A DNA stretch of 64,000 nt, from contig CBDHFR010000002.1 in the NCBI GenBank assembly GCA_965262665.1, positions 558,001-622,000 on the forward strand, read 5' to 3'. The translations under genes were made by a program, and so were the position numbers. The stretch is from CBDBND01 sp965262665. Lineage in GTDB: Bacteria; Pseudomonadota; Alphaproteobacteria; Rhodospirillales; Rhodospirillaceae. Shown in pieces: positions 9,371 to 17,895 of the stretch (position 1 is its first letter; each line of letters opens with the position of its first letter). The notes beneath the pieces were generated by a model. That model searched no databases. It worked only from the letters and a program-made list of their open reading frames with translations, and was not told the origin of the DNA.

Positions 9371-10390
9371 ATGGATATTACAACAATCGGTTTTGATCTG
9401 GCAAAGACGGTGTTCCAGGTTCACGGTGCTGATGGTGAGGGGCGAGCGGTACTACGGCGGAAGCTGCGCCGCGGGAAGGTGTTGGCGTTCTTCGCCGGAT
9501 TGCCATCATGTCTTGTCGGCATGGAAGCCTGCGCCAGTGCGCACTACTGGGCGCGTGAGATACAAGCGCTGGGCCATGAGGTCCGGCTGATCCCGCCTCA
9601 ATACGTTCGCCCCTTCGTCAAGACGAACAAGAACGACGCGGCGGATGCGGAAGCGATCTGCGAGGCGGTGACGCGTCCGACGATGCGCTTTGCGCCGGCG
9701 AAAAGCGCCGAGCAGCAATCGGTTTTGATGCTGCACCGGGCCCGTGAGCTGTTGGTCCGTCAACGCACGATGGTGATCAATGCGCTTCGCGGCCACTGTG
9801 CGGAGCTCGGACTGATCGTCGCTCAAGGGGCGTCGAAGGTGGAGGAACTGGTTGCCATCATCGAAGATCCCGGTGATGTGCGACTGCCCCCTCTGGCACG
9901 CGAGGCGCTTGGCTCTCTGGTTGAGCAGCTCCATTCCGCTCAGGCCCGGATCAAGCAGCTGGAGGCGACGCTTTTGGCTTGGCACCGATCCAACCAGGCG
10001 AGCCGCCGGCTTGCGACGATCCCCGGCGTCGGTGTCATCACCGCGACGGCGCTGGTCGCGACGATCGGAGATGGCGCGCAGTTTCGCTCGGGCCGGCAGC
10101 TCTCGGCCTGGCTCGGTCTCGTGCCCCGACAACACTCGAGTGGCGGCAAGGACAGGCTGGGGCGGATCTCGAAGCGCGGGGATGGCTATATCAGGCGCTT
10201 GCTCGTGCATGGTGCGCGAAGCGTGCTGCGCTGGCGCCGCGCCAAGCCGGGCACGGGGCCTGGCTGGACCGACCGGCTCCTGGCGCGGCGGCCGACAAAC
10301 GTCGTGCTGGTCGCCATGGCCAATAAGACAGCCCGCGTCGCCTGGGCACTGCTCAGATACGAGCGTATCTACCGACCGACGCCCGCCTGA
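9371..10390 (+). CDS. IS110-family (IS1111 group) transposase, copy 1
   Basis: A DEDD/serine recombinase of IS110 type, about 339 residues from the ATG at 9371, which follows the purine-rich GAGGGAGCG; the longer frame from 9290 runs through the IS end. The RuvC-like N-terminus has GFDLAKTVFQVHG (first Asp), VGMEAC (Glu) and KTNKNDAADAEAI (Asp pair). The C-terminal Tnp20 domain has LATIPGVGVITATALVA and a serine in RQHSSGGKDRLGRISKRGD. Such enzymes recombine DNA using an RNA guide encoded in the same element. Confidence 0.95.
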   Translation: MDITTIGFDLAKTVFQVHGADGEGRAVLRRKLRRGKVLAFFAGLPSCLVGMEACASAHYWAREIQALGHEVRLIPPQYVRPFVKTNKNDAADAEAICEAVTRPTMRFAPAKSAEQQSVLMLHRARELLVRQRTMVINALRGHCAELGLIVAQGASKVEELVAIIEDPGDVRLPPLAREALGSLVEQLHSAQARIKQLEATLLAWHRSNQASRRLATIPGVGVITATALVATIGDGAQFRSGRQLSAWLGLVPRQHSSGGKDRLGRISKRGDGYIRRLLVHGARSVLRWRRAKPGTGPGWTDRLLARRPTNVVLVAMANKTARVAWALLRYERIYRPTPA

Positions 10391-10641
10391 CCAGCTGGAA
10401 AGCGGATACAAACTTGCGAGGGTAACGACGATTTGATGGCGAAACAGGGCTCCACCCGAGATCGGCCAAACCCGAGGCATTGTCAGAGCTTTGAGCTCGT
10501 TAATCTGACTGGGCGTCGATCTTTCGGATTCCATCAGGGCCAGCGGTCAGCGTACCGCAGCGCAAAGGCCGGATACATGACTGCAAGCTCTACCGCCGTT
10601 TTAAGTCAGTTTCTCCCTTGCAACACCGGGGGCGTCCATAC
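10391..10641 (+). ncRNA. Candidate bridge (seek) RNA of the IS1111 element, copy 1
   Basis: IS1111-group elements are known to encode their guide RNA downstream of the transposase gene. Within this 250-bp non-coding end, 10476-10487 reads GGCATTGTCAGA and 10500-10509 reads TTAATCTGAC. The first is the complement, and the second the same strand, of the reconstructed insertion site TTAATCTGACAATGCC. The two segments are held apart by a perfect hairpin GAGCT-TTG-AGCTC (10486-10498) and bracketed by CCC/GGG. A further hairpin GCGGT-CAGCGT-ACCGC lies just downstream, preceded by CCATCAG, which is complementary to CTGATGG at the left element end and could be a donor guide. RNA ends and expression are not determined. 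Confidence 0.72.
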
Positions 10642-10691
10642 ATGACAATGCCCTGTTCTGTAATACCCGCCCCCTGACTGATGAACGGCGG

Positions 10692-12635
10692 TCAGTCGGG
10701 CAGGGCGTAGGCGATCATCCAGTCCCCGATGTTTTGCGGGTACTGCCACAGATGGCCGGCGGCGATGATCAGCACGTATTGTTTGCCGTTAGCTTCATAG
10801 GTCATGGGAGTGGCCATGGCGGCAGTGGGTGTGTTGACCACCCAAAGTTCCTCACCAGTGTTAAAATCAAAGGCGCGGAACCGTTCGTCCATGGTGGCGC
10901 CAATGAATATAAGCCCGCCTCCGGTGATAATGGGGCCACCAGAAGTGGGCGTTCCCAGTTTCAAAGGAATGGGAATGGGCGCCAGCTTGTCGATGGTGCC
11001 GAGCGCCGAGCGCCATTTGATCTTCCCCGCGCCGAGGTCCACAGCCACCACCTCCCCCCAGGGCGGAGCAATGCAAGGACTGCCAAAGGGCGATAGCACC
11101 GGTTCGCTCAAGAACGCATAGGGCGTGCCAGCGATGGCGCGTGGGGCACCGAAGCGCCGCGGCCCTTGATAGGGTTCCAGTTCATCGGCAGGAAACACAC
11201 GGATATGAAAAGGCGTCTTGTTCGCCGTGGTGATGAGGGTGTTGGTGGATACATCGTACGCCCCACCACCCCAGTTGGTCACCGACAGGCCGGGGAACGC
11301 GATAGACCCGTCCATGGTAGGCGGTGTGAATAAGGGACCGTAGTTGGCTTTTTCGATTTTCTCCCGGCACTTGCCCCGGTCCCAAAAGGTGAAACCCCAG
11401 GCGTCGTCAGGTGTGATGCCCGTTTTAATCAACGGCGGTGGCTTTAGGGGAAAGGGTTGAGTGGGGGACAATTGTTCGCCAGGGACAGCCCCGTCCGTCG
11501 GCACCGGGCGTTCTTCCACCCCGAAGATGGGCTCGCCCGTTTCCCGGTGGAGAACAAAGACCAATCCCTGTTTGGTCAGCTGCACGACAACGGGGATGGT
11601 TTCGCCGTCTTTTTGAATATCCACCAGCATGGGCTGGGCGGGGAGGTCCCAATCCCAGACATCGTGATGGATGGTCTGGAAGTGCCATACCACCTCGCCG
11701 GTGGAGCCACGCAAGGCCACCACCGAGTTGGCATAGCGGTTGTCACCCGGCCGGTACCCGCCATAGGGATCGGGCGAGGCGCTGCCTGTTGGCACAAACA
11801 CCAAGTCCCGCTCTTCATCGACAGAGAGAAACGTCCAGGCGTTGGCGCCAGTGGTGACGGCGAGCGCTTCTTCGGTCCAAGTATCGTGCAGGGGGTCGGC
11901 CGGATCGTAAGGCACAGGTTCGAACACCCAGGCGGGTGCGCCTGTGCGGGCATCGAAGGCGCGCACGGTGCCTTTCGGGCTGTTTACGCTGTAGGTGCGC
12001 ACGTTGTTGGACGAACCGATCACCAACACATCGCCAACAACTACTGGTGGCGCTGGCAGTTGCGCATCGCCCGGGCGGAAGTTTTCAGCGCCTTCAGGGA
12101 TCATCGCGCTCAGATCGACCGCACCTTTGTCACCGAAGTCTGTACACGCTGCGCCAGTGCGGGCATCGATGGCCATCAGCCGCAAATCGACGGTACCCAT
12201 GAACAGGCGCCATGCGCACACGTCAGACACATTAGTTTGTGCGTCACGCCAAAGCTCAATGCCGCGGCAATTATAACGCACACCGATGGGACCAAGGTCC
12301 ACACCGGGATCGAAGGTCCATCGCTCCTCGCCCCTAGCGGGATCGAGAGCGACGATCTTGTTCATGGGCGTGCAGGTAACCAAATGACCGCCCGCCTCGT
12401 CGGGCAACTTAAGAGGTGTGGCGTGCCAGGCCGCCATGAAGGCTCGTTCAGGATGAGCTTTCAGCTCGCCGTGTTGGTATGTCCAAGCGATTTTTAGATC
12501 ATCCACGTTGTCAGTGTTGATTTGCGACAGAGGGGAAAACTTCGAACCCCCGGCGTCGCCACCGTAGTGGCGCCAGTCCTGCGCCAGGGCCTGGTTCCAT
12601 AGCAAACAAAGGACGATAACAATGCAACGTTTCAC
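10692..12635 (-). CDS. Periplasmic PQQ-dependent dehydrogenase (glucose dehydrogenase-like)
   Basis: A quinoprotein of the eight-bladed propeller family that oxidises sugars or alcohols in the periplasm and passes electrons to the respiratory chain. I chose the GTG at 12635, which gives 647 residues beginning with a clear Sec signal (basic KR, hydrophobic CIVIVLCLLW, cleavage after ALAQ). The longer frame has no signal at its start. Mature features include WRHYGGDAGGSKFSPLSQI, repeated blade motifs such as VVALRGSTGEVVWHFQ, and the C-terminal GGPIITGGGLIFIGATMD with LIIAAGH. The N-terminal five-helix membrane domain of the large Gcd enzymes is absent. The gene is transcribed away from the DUF1488-like gene. 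Confidence 0.9.
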   Translation of the reverse strand: MKRCIVIVLCLLWNQALAQDWRHYGGDAGGSKFSPLSQINTDNVDDLKIAWTYQHGELKAHPERAFMAAWHATPLKLPDEAGGHLVTCTPMNKIVALDPARGEERWTFDPGVDLGPIGVRYNCRGIELWRDAQTNVSDVCAWRLFMGTVDLRLMAIDARTGAACTDFGDKGAVDLSAMIPEGAENFRPGDAQLPAPPVVVGDVLVIGSSNNVRTYSVNSPKGTVRAFDARTGAPAWVFEPVPYDPADPLHDTWTEEALAVTTGANAWTFLSVDEERDLVFVPTGSASPDPYGGYRPGDNRYANSVVALRGSTGEVVWHFQTIHHDVWDWDLPAQPMLVDIQKDGETIPVVVQLTKQGLVFVLHRETGEPIFGVEERPVPTDGAVPGEQLSPTQPFPLKPPPLIKTGITPDDAWGFTFWDRGKCREKIEKANYGPLFTPPTMDGSIAFPGLSVTNWGGGAYDVSTNTLITTANKTPFHIRVFPADELEPYQGPRRFGAPRAIAGTPYAFLSEPVLSPFGSPCIAPPWGEVVAVDLGAGKIKWRSALGTIDKLAPIPIPLKLGTPTSGGPIITGGGLIFIGATMDERFRAFDFNTGEELWVVNTPTAAMATPMTYEANGKQYVLIIAAGHLWQYPQNIGDWMIAYALPD

Positions 12636-12735
12636 GGCTCGACGCCCCCATTGATGATACAATCCACTGTTGTCCCTTCCATTTAACTCATCCGCGGGCA
12701 TTCGGATGAGGTTCTTACAAGGGACAGTGAAGAAG

Positions 12736-13155
12736 ATGGTCCAAGCGCTACGCGAGGCTGGCATCAGGTTCACCTTTGAAGAAGAAGACGGTGCCCTCGG
12801 CGTAAAATTCACACCCCAGCGCCCGAGCATTCTTCGATATCCGACGATCCGAAACGTCGAAGATCATACATTGACATGCCCGATAGAATCGAGGGGCAAA
12901 AAGTATACCATCGCAGTTTCCCTTGAACTGCTCGACGATGCCGACGGCTGTAACTACGAAACGGCACGGGCCTATCTCCAGGCATTCCAGAATCACCAAG
13001 TCGAAATTCTCAATGCCGCAAGAAAGGCCATCGAAGAGGGCGATATCCTGCCCGACAGGCGAGTTTATGTGACCAACGAGAACTCTGACTTGGGCAGTCC
13101 GAATCGCCTTCGGAGTCAAGACAGCATTGTCACGCTAACTCGGTCCGACTTGTAG
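12736..13155 (+). CDS. Small DUF1488-like hypothetical protein, 3' end altered by IS
   Basis: About 139 residues from the ATG at 12736; earlier in-frame starts at 12706 and 12670 are possible, and AAGGGA lies upstream of 12736. The core (TLTCPIESRGKKYTIAVSLE, then LQAFQNHQVEILNAARKAI) resembles DUF1488 domains in layout, but this is a weak match by eye. The last ten or so codons (SIVTLTRSDL) fall within the terminal inverted repeat of a decayed IS6-family element that starts at 13124, so the native C-terminus was replaced. The function is unknown. Confidence 0.55.
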   Translation: MVQALREAGIRFTFEEEDGALGVKFTPQRPSILRYPTIRNVEDHTLTCPIESRGKKYTIAVSLELLDDADGCNYETARAYLQAFQNHQVEILNAARKAIEEGDILPDRRVYVTNENSDLGSPNRLRSQDSIVTLTRSDL

Positions 13156-13320
13156 AACTTAGATTTATGGTCTTTCAGGCTGCATGTTGACGCTATTTGG
13201 CTAGGGCGGCATTTGGCTAGGGCGGCGGTTCGCTCTTGTTTGAAAATGTCGGAGCTATTGAGATGGCATTGATGGACACGGTATATCGGACCTTTAGTGG
13301 AGAACAAGCAGTGCCTTTGA
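13124..13320 (-). mobile_element. Decayed 3' end of an IS6-family element
   Basis: The end AGCATTGTCACGCTAACT resembles the IS6-family terminal repeat GGCATTGTCAGACTAA. Beyond it the minus-strand translation HQCHLNSSDIFKQERTAALA parallels the transposase C-terminus HQRHLNRRDTFKQARATALA of the intact copies. A short duplication of GGCTAGGGCGGC (13199-13227) and many substitutions show age. No intact frame remains. Confidence 0.75.
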
Positions 13321-13490
13321 TGTCAACGCCCTGTTGCCAATAAAAATGTCAGTGGGTTTAAAATGTAATTGTTCCCAAATGTTTCATCTTTTTTCACTTC
13401 CGTCACTATGATTAGACAATACCCCTCCACTACATAATCGTTTCAGTTTGTCCCATGGGCGCCGACGTCAGACACAGTCATCATGACCGT

Positions 13491-13685
13491 CTACAGAGTA
13501 GCAGCGAAGACGACCATGAAGGCCAAATATAGGATGGCGATGATGTCCCCCGGTTTGAGATGCGTTAATACAAGCATAAGAAATTTTATACCCGCGAATA
13601 TAAGTAAAACCAGTCCGGCCTCCTTGAAAGATAGACCCCCCGCCCAAAGCGCAACGAAGAGCACCAGCGCTAACAACCAAACCAT
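13491..13685 (-). CDS. Small two-helix membrane protein
   Basis: A 64-residue frame that is almost entirely hydrophobic, with two segments (about residues 2-32 and 44-63) separated by a short polar turn LTHLKPGD. The layout resembles small cytochrome-oxidase subunit IV-like proteins, but the match is too weak for assignment. A shifted frame on the same strand (13468-13680) is less hydrophobic and probably a shadow. Confidence 0.45.
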   Translation of the reverse strand: MVWLLALVLFVALWAGGLSFKEAGLVLLIFAGIKFLMLVLTHLKPGDIIAILYLAFMVVFAATL

Positions 13686-13807
13686 TACGTTTTCCGTGTT
13701 TGTTGGATCAAATGAGTTCTCATGTTCTGCCCTAATGTTTCGATGCGGTTTTGGAACTCAGCCATGTGAACGCCGTCGTCAGTAGTCGAATATTGTAAGA
13801 ATGGGTT

Positions 13808-14776
13808 TCATTTGCCGTCTCTATTTATGACGTCAGTCCATCGGCTAATGGTTTGATGATTCGTCGAATACCAATCCGCAAGCTCTTGGACTGCTGATAA
13901 ACCTTCAATCATCTCGTTCAATTGATTCATGCCAGAAGTATTTTGAACAACCGGCGTCGGAAGCATCAAACCGAAGCTTTTTGTCCTGTTGGGATCTATT
14001 TCAAGAGCTGTACCCGTTAGGTCCCGCTCTACAATTGGTGTAAGGAGCCTTCGGAAAGCACCCCATCCGCGAAACAGTAACTTGGCACGCCCCTCTTGCC
14101 ACTGATGATTCAATATGATGGCGGGCCAATTTCTCCGTGAGCAAACGGTGGGTTCGTGAAAGTATATGGTTCGAGACTGCAAAGGCTTGTTTTTGCCCTT
14201 TGTCTTCATTGTGAGGCCAGGGAATTCGTCCTTGATGATTGCAGCATAAGCCTGGAAATTTTGGCTGACCTGGGGGACATCTTCAGCCACCCAACCGGCC
14301 TCACAATAATCTATTGCCTTCTTTATGATCGATGTCCCGGGAAACAAGGCGACAAACTCTTCGTAAGGCACCACGCCATCGAACAGTTGTACGCGATTGT
14401 CTGCTCCACAATATTTTTCGGGAGCGATCACGACTGTCGCAACCTTGTCAAACCGGCCTTCTTTCAAGAGTGCCTTTTTTTCTTCCACGTATCTTTCGGG
14501 TTGCCGGGGCGTGAAGGGTGAAATAACCTTGTTCTCAATCAGTATTGCGACATTTTCCGATCTATTTCGAAAGAACAGACCGGTATCTGTCTGACCGTTT
14601 TTCAGAACCCTTTGGGGGCTTTTTTGGATTTGAATATCTTGCGCGTCATCAATCTCCGGTAAGGCGCGACCCGAGATGATTTTGCAAAACGCAGCGAGAG
14701 CCGTATTGTCTTGATTCAATTCCGTATAAAGAAAATCGTCGACCTGGCCTTCAATGTTTCGATCCTTTAATTGCAT
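13808..14776 (-). CDS. PD-(D/E)xK nuclease-like protein
   Basis: A 322-residue soluble protein. Residues about 60-110 show a nuclease-type core: TDTGLFFRNRSENVAILIENKV supplies an Asp, then E-x-K (ENK), followed by FTPRQPERYVEEKKALL. This is typical of the PD-(D/E)xK superfamily members found in restriction and other defence contexts. The C-terminal half is not recognised. It lies five bases downstream of the 435-codon gene on the same strand, so the two form a transcription unit. A defence role is an inference from the fold and from the IS-rich location. Confidence 0.6.
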   Translation of the reverse strand: MQLKDRNIEGQVDDFLYTELNQDNTALAAFCKIISGRALPEIDDAQDIQIQKSPQRVLKNGQTDTGLFFRNRSENVAILIENKVISPFTPRQPERYVEEKKALLKEGRFDKVATVVIAPEKYCGADNRVQLFDGVVPYEEFVALFPGTSIIKKAIDYCEAGWVAEDVPQVSQNFQAYAAIIKDEFPGLTMKTKGKNKPLQSRTIYFHEPTVCSRRNWPAIILNHQWQEGRAKLLFRGWGAFRRLLTPIVERDLTGTALEIDPNRTKSFGLMLPTPVVQNTSGMNQLNEMIEGLSAVQELADWYSTNHQTISRWTDVINRDGK

Positions 14777-14781
14777 TTTCT

Positions 14782-16032
14782 CTATCCCTCCGAATCTGAC
14801 GAACTGTTAAGGGATAGGTCGGAGCGAAGGTCTTCTATGACTCTACTCGTCTTCTGTCTGGCACCCTGTAGCCAGTCAGACTCGCGTTGCTGTAATGCAT
14901 CAACGAGATGTTCCACTTCATTTTTGAATGCCGCTTGAAGTGATCCATCCCAAATGGCCTGCTCGATTTTGTGACCGAAAAAGCCCATCGGGTACCAGGG
15001 TACAAAAGGTGAAGACTGTTTTGACCTGCCTTCAGATGTAAATTCGGACCAAAGCTCCTGGTCATGTTGACCAATACGGCGATTGAACCAAAAATTTACC
15101 TGGTCGGGGGACACAAGTGTCCAAGAGAAATACCAGTGCCCGTATAGACCTTCGTCTTCACTATTGAGGGGATTAATTTTCCAACTGAGGTTTTCCTGTA
15201 TGGCTGTGGCATCAAAACCCTGGACATACAGTTTCTGCCACTTACCCCGAACGCGGACAAGCTGAGGTAGGCCATACATCAATTCCTCGCAGGAAACGGA
15301 TGGATAAAGTTCCCCTTCAAGGGTTTGGTCATCGGGGTCACCGCCCTCCCTAATATGAGCACAGACGTATGCGCGTGTTTCGAACAACGGGCTAAACCGC
15401 TCCGTGTCTGCAGCCCAGCCCATGGCAAGCCTCGCTTCACGATACAAACGTATGGTGACACTTAGGGGCCAGCTTTCCGGATGATGTTTCTCTTCCTTCC
15501 AGCCCATTGGGACGGCCACGGGCATTCCGGTTACTTCGGTCGGGTCCCTGAATTCCTCGTCGTCCAAATAGCCTGGTGAGGTTACCTCACCATTGAAGAC
15601 ACGAAATAAAGGCACGGAAGGAAAGCCTGGTGCTGCTTCCCAGCTCTCCAAAAAATCGTCATGATTCCAGGGGTTTTGAGCCATCTTGGCCGAAAGAAAT
15701 CGACGCGTGAGGACGTCGTACCTAGCCGGCACCAAGAAAAATTTTTTCTCGAGTTCCTCAAGCTCTGCCTCGCGCCTGATCTTTTCACAGAGTTCAACTA
15801 ACTCGTAAGTGACTTGCTCAGCCTGCTCAGTAACCTGCGAGACATCACCACCAAGAGATTGACCCTTGTGTCGTGACCAATTTTTCCACAAATCCGTGTT
15901 TTCAAGCACCTGCAGCTTCACCGTGGCGCTATCTTGACTTGTAAGGTTTGCAACTGCTTCTGCAAGTTTCAGATACGGTCGAGCTTTCTGGGTCAACCGT
16001 TTGGCGAGCCTGTCTTGAACCTGTTTGTCTCT
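14782..16032 (-). CDS. Hypothetical protein, 5' end cut by an IS630 remnant
   Basis: The open frame runs to 16089, but its first 19 codons (MQKLLQRRRIQRN) are antisense sequence of an IS630 end, so native sequence begins near 16032 and the original start is lost. About 415 native residues remain. There is a helical, charged N-terminal part (residues 20-130, possible coiled coil around TEQAEQVTYELVELCEKIRREAELEELEKK, split here by position), then a W- and P-rich region. No domain is recognised. It is probably the upstream partner of the PD-(D/E)xK gene. It may still be translated from a start supplied by the IS, or be inactive. Confidence 0.6.
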   Translation of the reverse strand, partial: RDKQVQDRLAKRLTQKARPYLKLAEAVANLTSQDSATVKLQVLENTDLWKNWSRHKGQSLGGDVSQVTEQAEQVTYELVELCEKIRREAELEELEKKFFLVPARYDVLTRRFLSAKMAQNPWNHDDFLESWEAAPGFPSVPLFRVFNGEVTSPGYLDDEEFRDPTEVTGMPVAVPMGWKEEKHHPESWPLSVTIRLYREARLAMGWAADTERFSPLFETRAYVCAHIREGGDPDDQTLEGELYPSVSCEELMYGLPQLVRVRGKWQKLYVQGFDATAIQENLSWKINPLNSEDEGLYGHWYFSWTLVSPDQVNFWFNRRIGQHDQELWSEFTSEGRSKQSSPFVPWYPMGFFGHKIEQAIWDGSLQAAFKNEVEHLVDALQQRESDWLQGARQKTSRVIEDLRSDLSLNSSSDSEG

Positions 16033-16297
16033 AGAGCGGAATCCGATCACGTTGCGCTGTATCCGGCGGCGTTGAAGTAGTTTTTGCATTCTTGCGGGGA
16101 GAAGGTCAGGGAGATTTGGCCGATGGCGTTCCAGAGACCATCGACGGTTCGCTCAGCGGCTTTTCGGAGCCTTGCCTTGAGCTTTGCGAAGGCGAGTTCG
16201 ATGGGATTGAAGTCAGGGCTATAGGGCGGCAGGAAGAGGAGTTGTGCGCCGGCGTCTTCGATCATCTTGCGGACCTTGGGTCCCTTGTGGCTTGAGA
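16031..16297 (-). mobile_element. IS630-family 3' remnant
   Basis: The minus-strand frame encodes the C-terminal part of an IS630 transposase: LFLPPYSPDFNPIELAFAKL includes the catalytic Glu, then RTVDGLWNAIG and CKNYFNAAGY. The right end is CTAGAGCGG at 16031. The 5' part was removed or displaced by the IS6-type element that begins at 16298. Confidence 0.85.
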
Positions 16298-17102
16298 GGT
16301 ATTGTCACGTTATTGAACGGTCGTGCTGCGAATTGGCATAGAACTCAAGCTCAAGCGGCAGCGGTGACGGTTTGCCACAGGCCCATTGCGTGGTTGCGAA
16401 ACTGGCGTAATGTCTTTCGGGATATCAGATGGCGTTGGACGTTGAAGGTGTTGTAGACGGTGGCGTGGGTAGAGAGAAACCGCTGCGCTGATCGAGCCGA
16501 TTTGAAACGCTGCATTCGTCGTTCCCTCTGTCGGACTGGTAAGTGAGAATTCTCGGCTCGGTTGTTCTTCCTGCCACCAAAATCATGGTGCCTGATAAGG
16601 CCCAAATCCTTCAGAGCAGCACCATAAGATGGCAGTTTGTCTATGATGAAGGTATCTGGGACAAAGCCTTGCTTTTTCAACAGTTTGCGTATCACCTTGA
16701 GCGCTGCCTTCTTGTTTCTGCGTGACTGAACCAGGATATCCAGCACTTCGCCTTCACTATCGACAGCGCGCCATAGATACATCCGCTTGCCGGCGATGGA
16801 AACGAACACCTCATCAAGGTGCCACCGGACATCCGCTCGAGGGCGCGTTGTCCTCAGTCTCCGGGCATAGGCTTGCCCGAACTTCAGTGCCCAGCGCCGC
16901 ACCGTTTCGTAAGAAACATCAACACCACGTTGAGCGAGCAGATCTTCAACATCTCGGTAGCTGAGGGGAAACCGGTAATACAGCCAGACAGCGTGCTGAA
17001 TGATCGCGGGTGGAAAGCGGTATCGGGAATAGGAGATGTTCTGCATCCAGCGACACTACTGCGCCATCAGCAGCTGGTCACCCTGTTAATGTGACAGTTC
17101 CC
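16298..17102 (-). mobile_element. IS6-family element, subtype B, copy 1
   Basis: An element of 805 bp. Its ends are GGTATTGTCACGTTATTG (16298) and the complement of GGAACTGTCACATTAAC (ending 17102), the same termini as the copy at 46739-47542. It is inserted in the IS630 remnant. The eight bases on each side do not match, so no target duplication is visible. Confidence 0.88.
16351..17046 (-). CDS. IS6-family transposase, subtype B
   Basis: 231 residues. An N-terminal helix-turn-helix (YRDVEDLLAQRGVDVSYETVRRW) is followed by the DDE catalytic core: Asp in WHLDEVFVSI, Asp in IIDKLPSYGAAL and Glu in NNRAENSHLPVRQRE. The frame is full-length and closely matches the 46794-47489 copy, with small changes (AQRGVDV versus AERGIDV). 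It is probably functional. Confidence 0.93.
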   Translation of the reverse strand: MQNISYSRYRFPPAIIQHAVWLYYRFPLSYRDVEDLLAQRGVDVSYETVRRWALKFGQAYARRLRTTRPRADVRWHLDEVFVSIAGKRMYLWRAVDSEGEVLDILVQSRRNKKAALKVIRKLLKKQGFVPDTFIIDKLPSYGAALKDLGLIRHHDFGGRKNNRAENSHLPVRQRERRMQRFKSARSAQRFLSTHATVYNTFNVQRHLISRKTLRQFRNHAMGLWQTVTAAA

Positions 17103-17118
17103 TCAGGGGTATTCGGGT

Positions 17119-17895
17119 TTAGTACTGGCCTTCATTCAGTTGCCAATAGACGTCGGTGCCCTTGAGGGCGGAATTGTTCTTAGCGTAATCGAAGGGTGTT
17201 TCATTAGCTGCATCCCGAGCCTTGAGGTCCGCGCCCGCCTCGATCAGCGCTGCGATGATTGCTAGATTATCGCTGACCAACGCCGCCAAGTGCAGGGGTG
17301 TAACCCCATTCTCACCCCGCGCGTTGGGGTCCGCTCCCGCCTTGATCAGCGCTGCGATGATTGCCGGGTTCTCGTTCGTTATAACCGCCGCGTGCAGGGG
17401 CGTCATGCCATTCTTATCCCGCGCGTTGGGGTCCGCTCCCGCCTTGATCAGCGCTGCGATGATTGCTGGGTTCTTGTTAATTACAGCCGCCACGTGCAGG
17501 GGTGTCCTGCCAGTCTCAGCCCGCGCGTTGGGGTCCGCTCCCGCCTTGATCAGCGCTGCGATGATTGCCGGAGTATCGCTGACCAACGCCGCCGCGTGCA
17601 GGGGTGTCCTGCCAGTCTCATTTCGCGCGTTGGGGTCCGCTCCCGCCTCGACTAGCGCTGCGATGATTGCCGGGGATTCGTTCGTGGCAGCCGCCAGCAT
17701 CAAGGGCGTCACACCATTCTCAGTCCACGCGTTGGGGTCCGCACCAGCTTCCAGGCACTTGGCTATCTGAGCAACATCCGCCACCTCGAAGAAATCTGGG
17801 GTGTTCCATTGTGCGCAATCGGTCTGGGCCGATGCGATGCTAGAAAAGCCAACTGCGACCACCGCTGCGCCAAAGCTCTTAATCTGGTAATTCAT
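17119..17895 (-). CDS. Secreted ankyrin-repeat protein
   Basis: 258 residues. A Sec signal (residues 1-23, cleavage after SIASA) precedes a short Cys-containing region and about six ankyrin repeats with a period of 34 residues (GADPNAR-GRTPLHAAA-AIIAALIKA). The DNA repeats at exactly 102 bp (phase points 17321, 17423, 17525, 17627, 17729) and is almost identical between units, indicating recent expansion or homogenisation. The protein probably works in the periplasm as a protein-interaction module. The start follows GGAGAAAG. The gene sits between IS elements, so its original neighbours are lost. Confidence 0.88.
   Translation of the reverse strand: MNYQIKSFGAAVVAVGFSSIASAQTDCAQWNTPDFFEVADVAQIAKCLEAGADPNAWTENGVTPLMLAAATNESPAIIAALVEAGADPNARNETGRTPLHAAALVSDTPAIIAALIKAGADPNARAETGRTPLHVAAVINKNPAIIAALIKAGADPNARDKNGMTPLHAAVITNENPAIIAALIKAGADPNARGENGVTPLHLAALVSDNLAIIAALIEAGADLKARDAANETPFDYAKNNSALKGTDVYWQLNEGQY

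Larger units (their letters stand above)
9290..10643 (+). mobile_element. IS1111-type IS110 element, copy 1
   Basis: The subterminal inverted repeats GTATGGACGCCCCC (9293-9306) and its complement (10628-10641) mark it as IS1111-type. It is flanked on the left by TTTAATCTGA and on the right by TGACAATGCC. Joined, these restore the terminal inverted repeat of an IS6-family element. A second copy, apparently identical, lies 10403 bp downstream in the same kind of site. Confidence 0.9.

Noticed and set aside
8444..10390. IS5 and IS1111 as parts of one composite transposon carrying the GDPD gene
   Set aside because: The elements belong to unrelated families with different ends, and the repeat arrays, not the IS copies, flank the gene.
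9506..10534. Long minus-strand open frame of 342 codons opposite the IS1111 transposase (also at 19909-20937)
   Set aside because: It is antisense to a well-supported IS110 transposase gene, with no ribosome site or recognisable motif; a G/C-rich shadow.
10433..10645. Small ORF downstream of the IS1111 transposase
   Set aside because: It overlaps the structured region with the target guides; the non-coding RNA explanation accounts for the sequence better.
10676..10697. Hairpin GACTGA/TCAGTC at the end of the PQQ gene as a terminator
   Set aside because: Only six base pairs, overlapping the stop codon, and no following T run on the gene's strand.
11457..12497. 346-codon plus-strand frame
   Set aside because: It lies antisense to the PQQ-dependent dehydrogenase, which has a signal peptide and family motifs.
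17222..17770. 182-codon plus-strand repetitive frame
   Set aside because: It is the antisense reading of the 102-bp ankyrin repeats.
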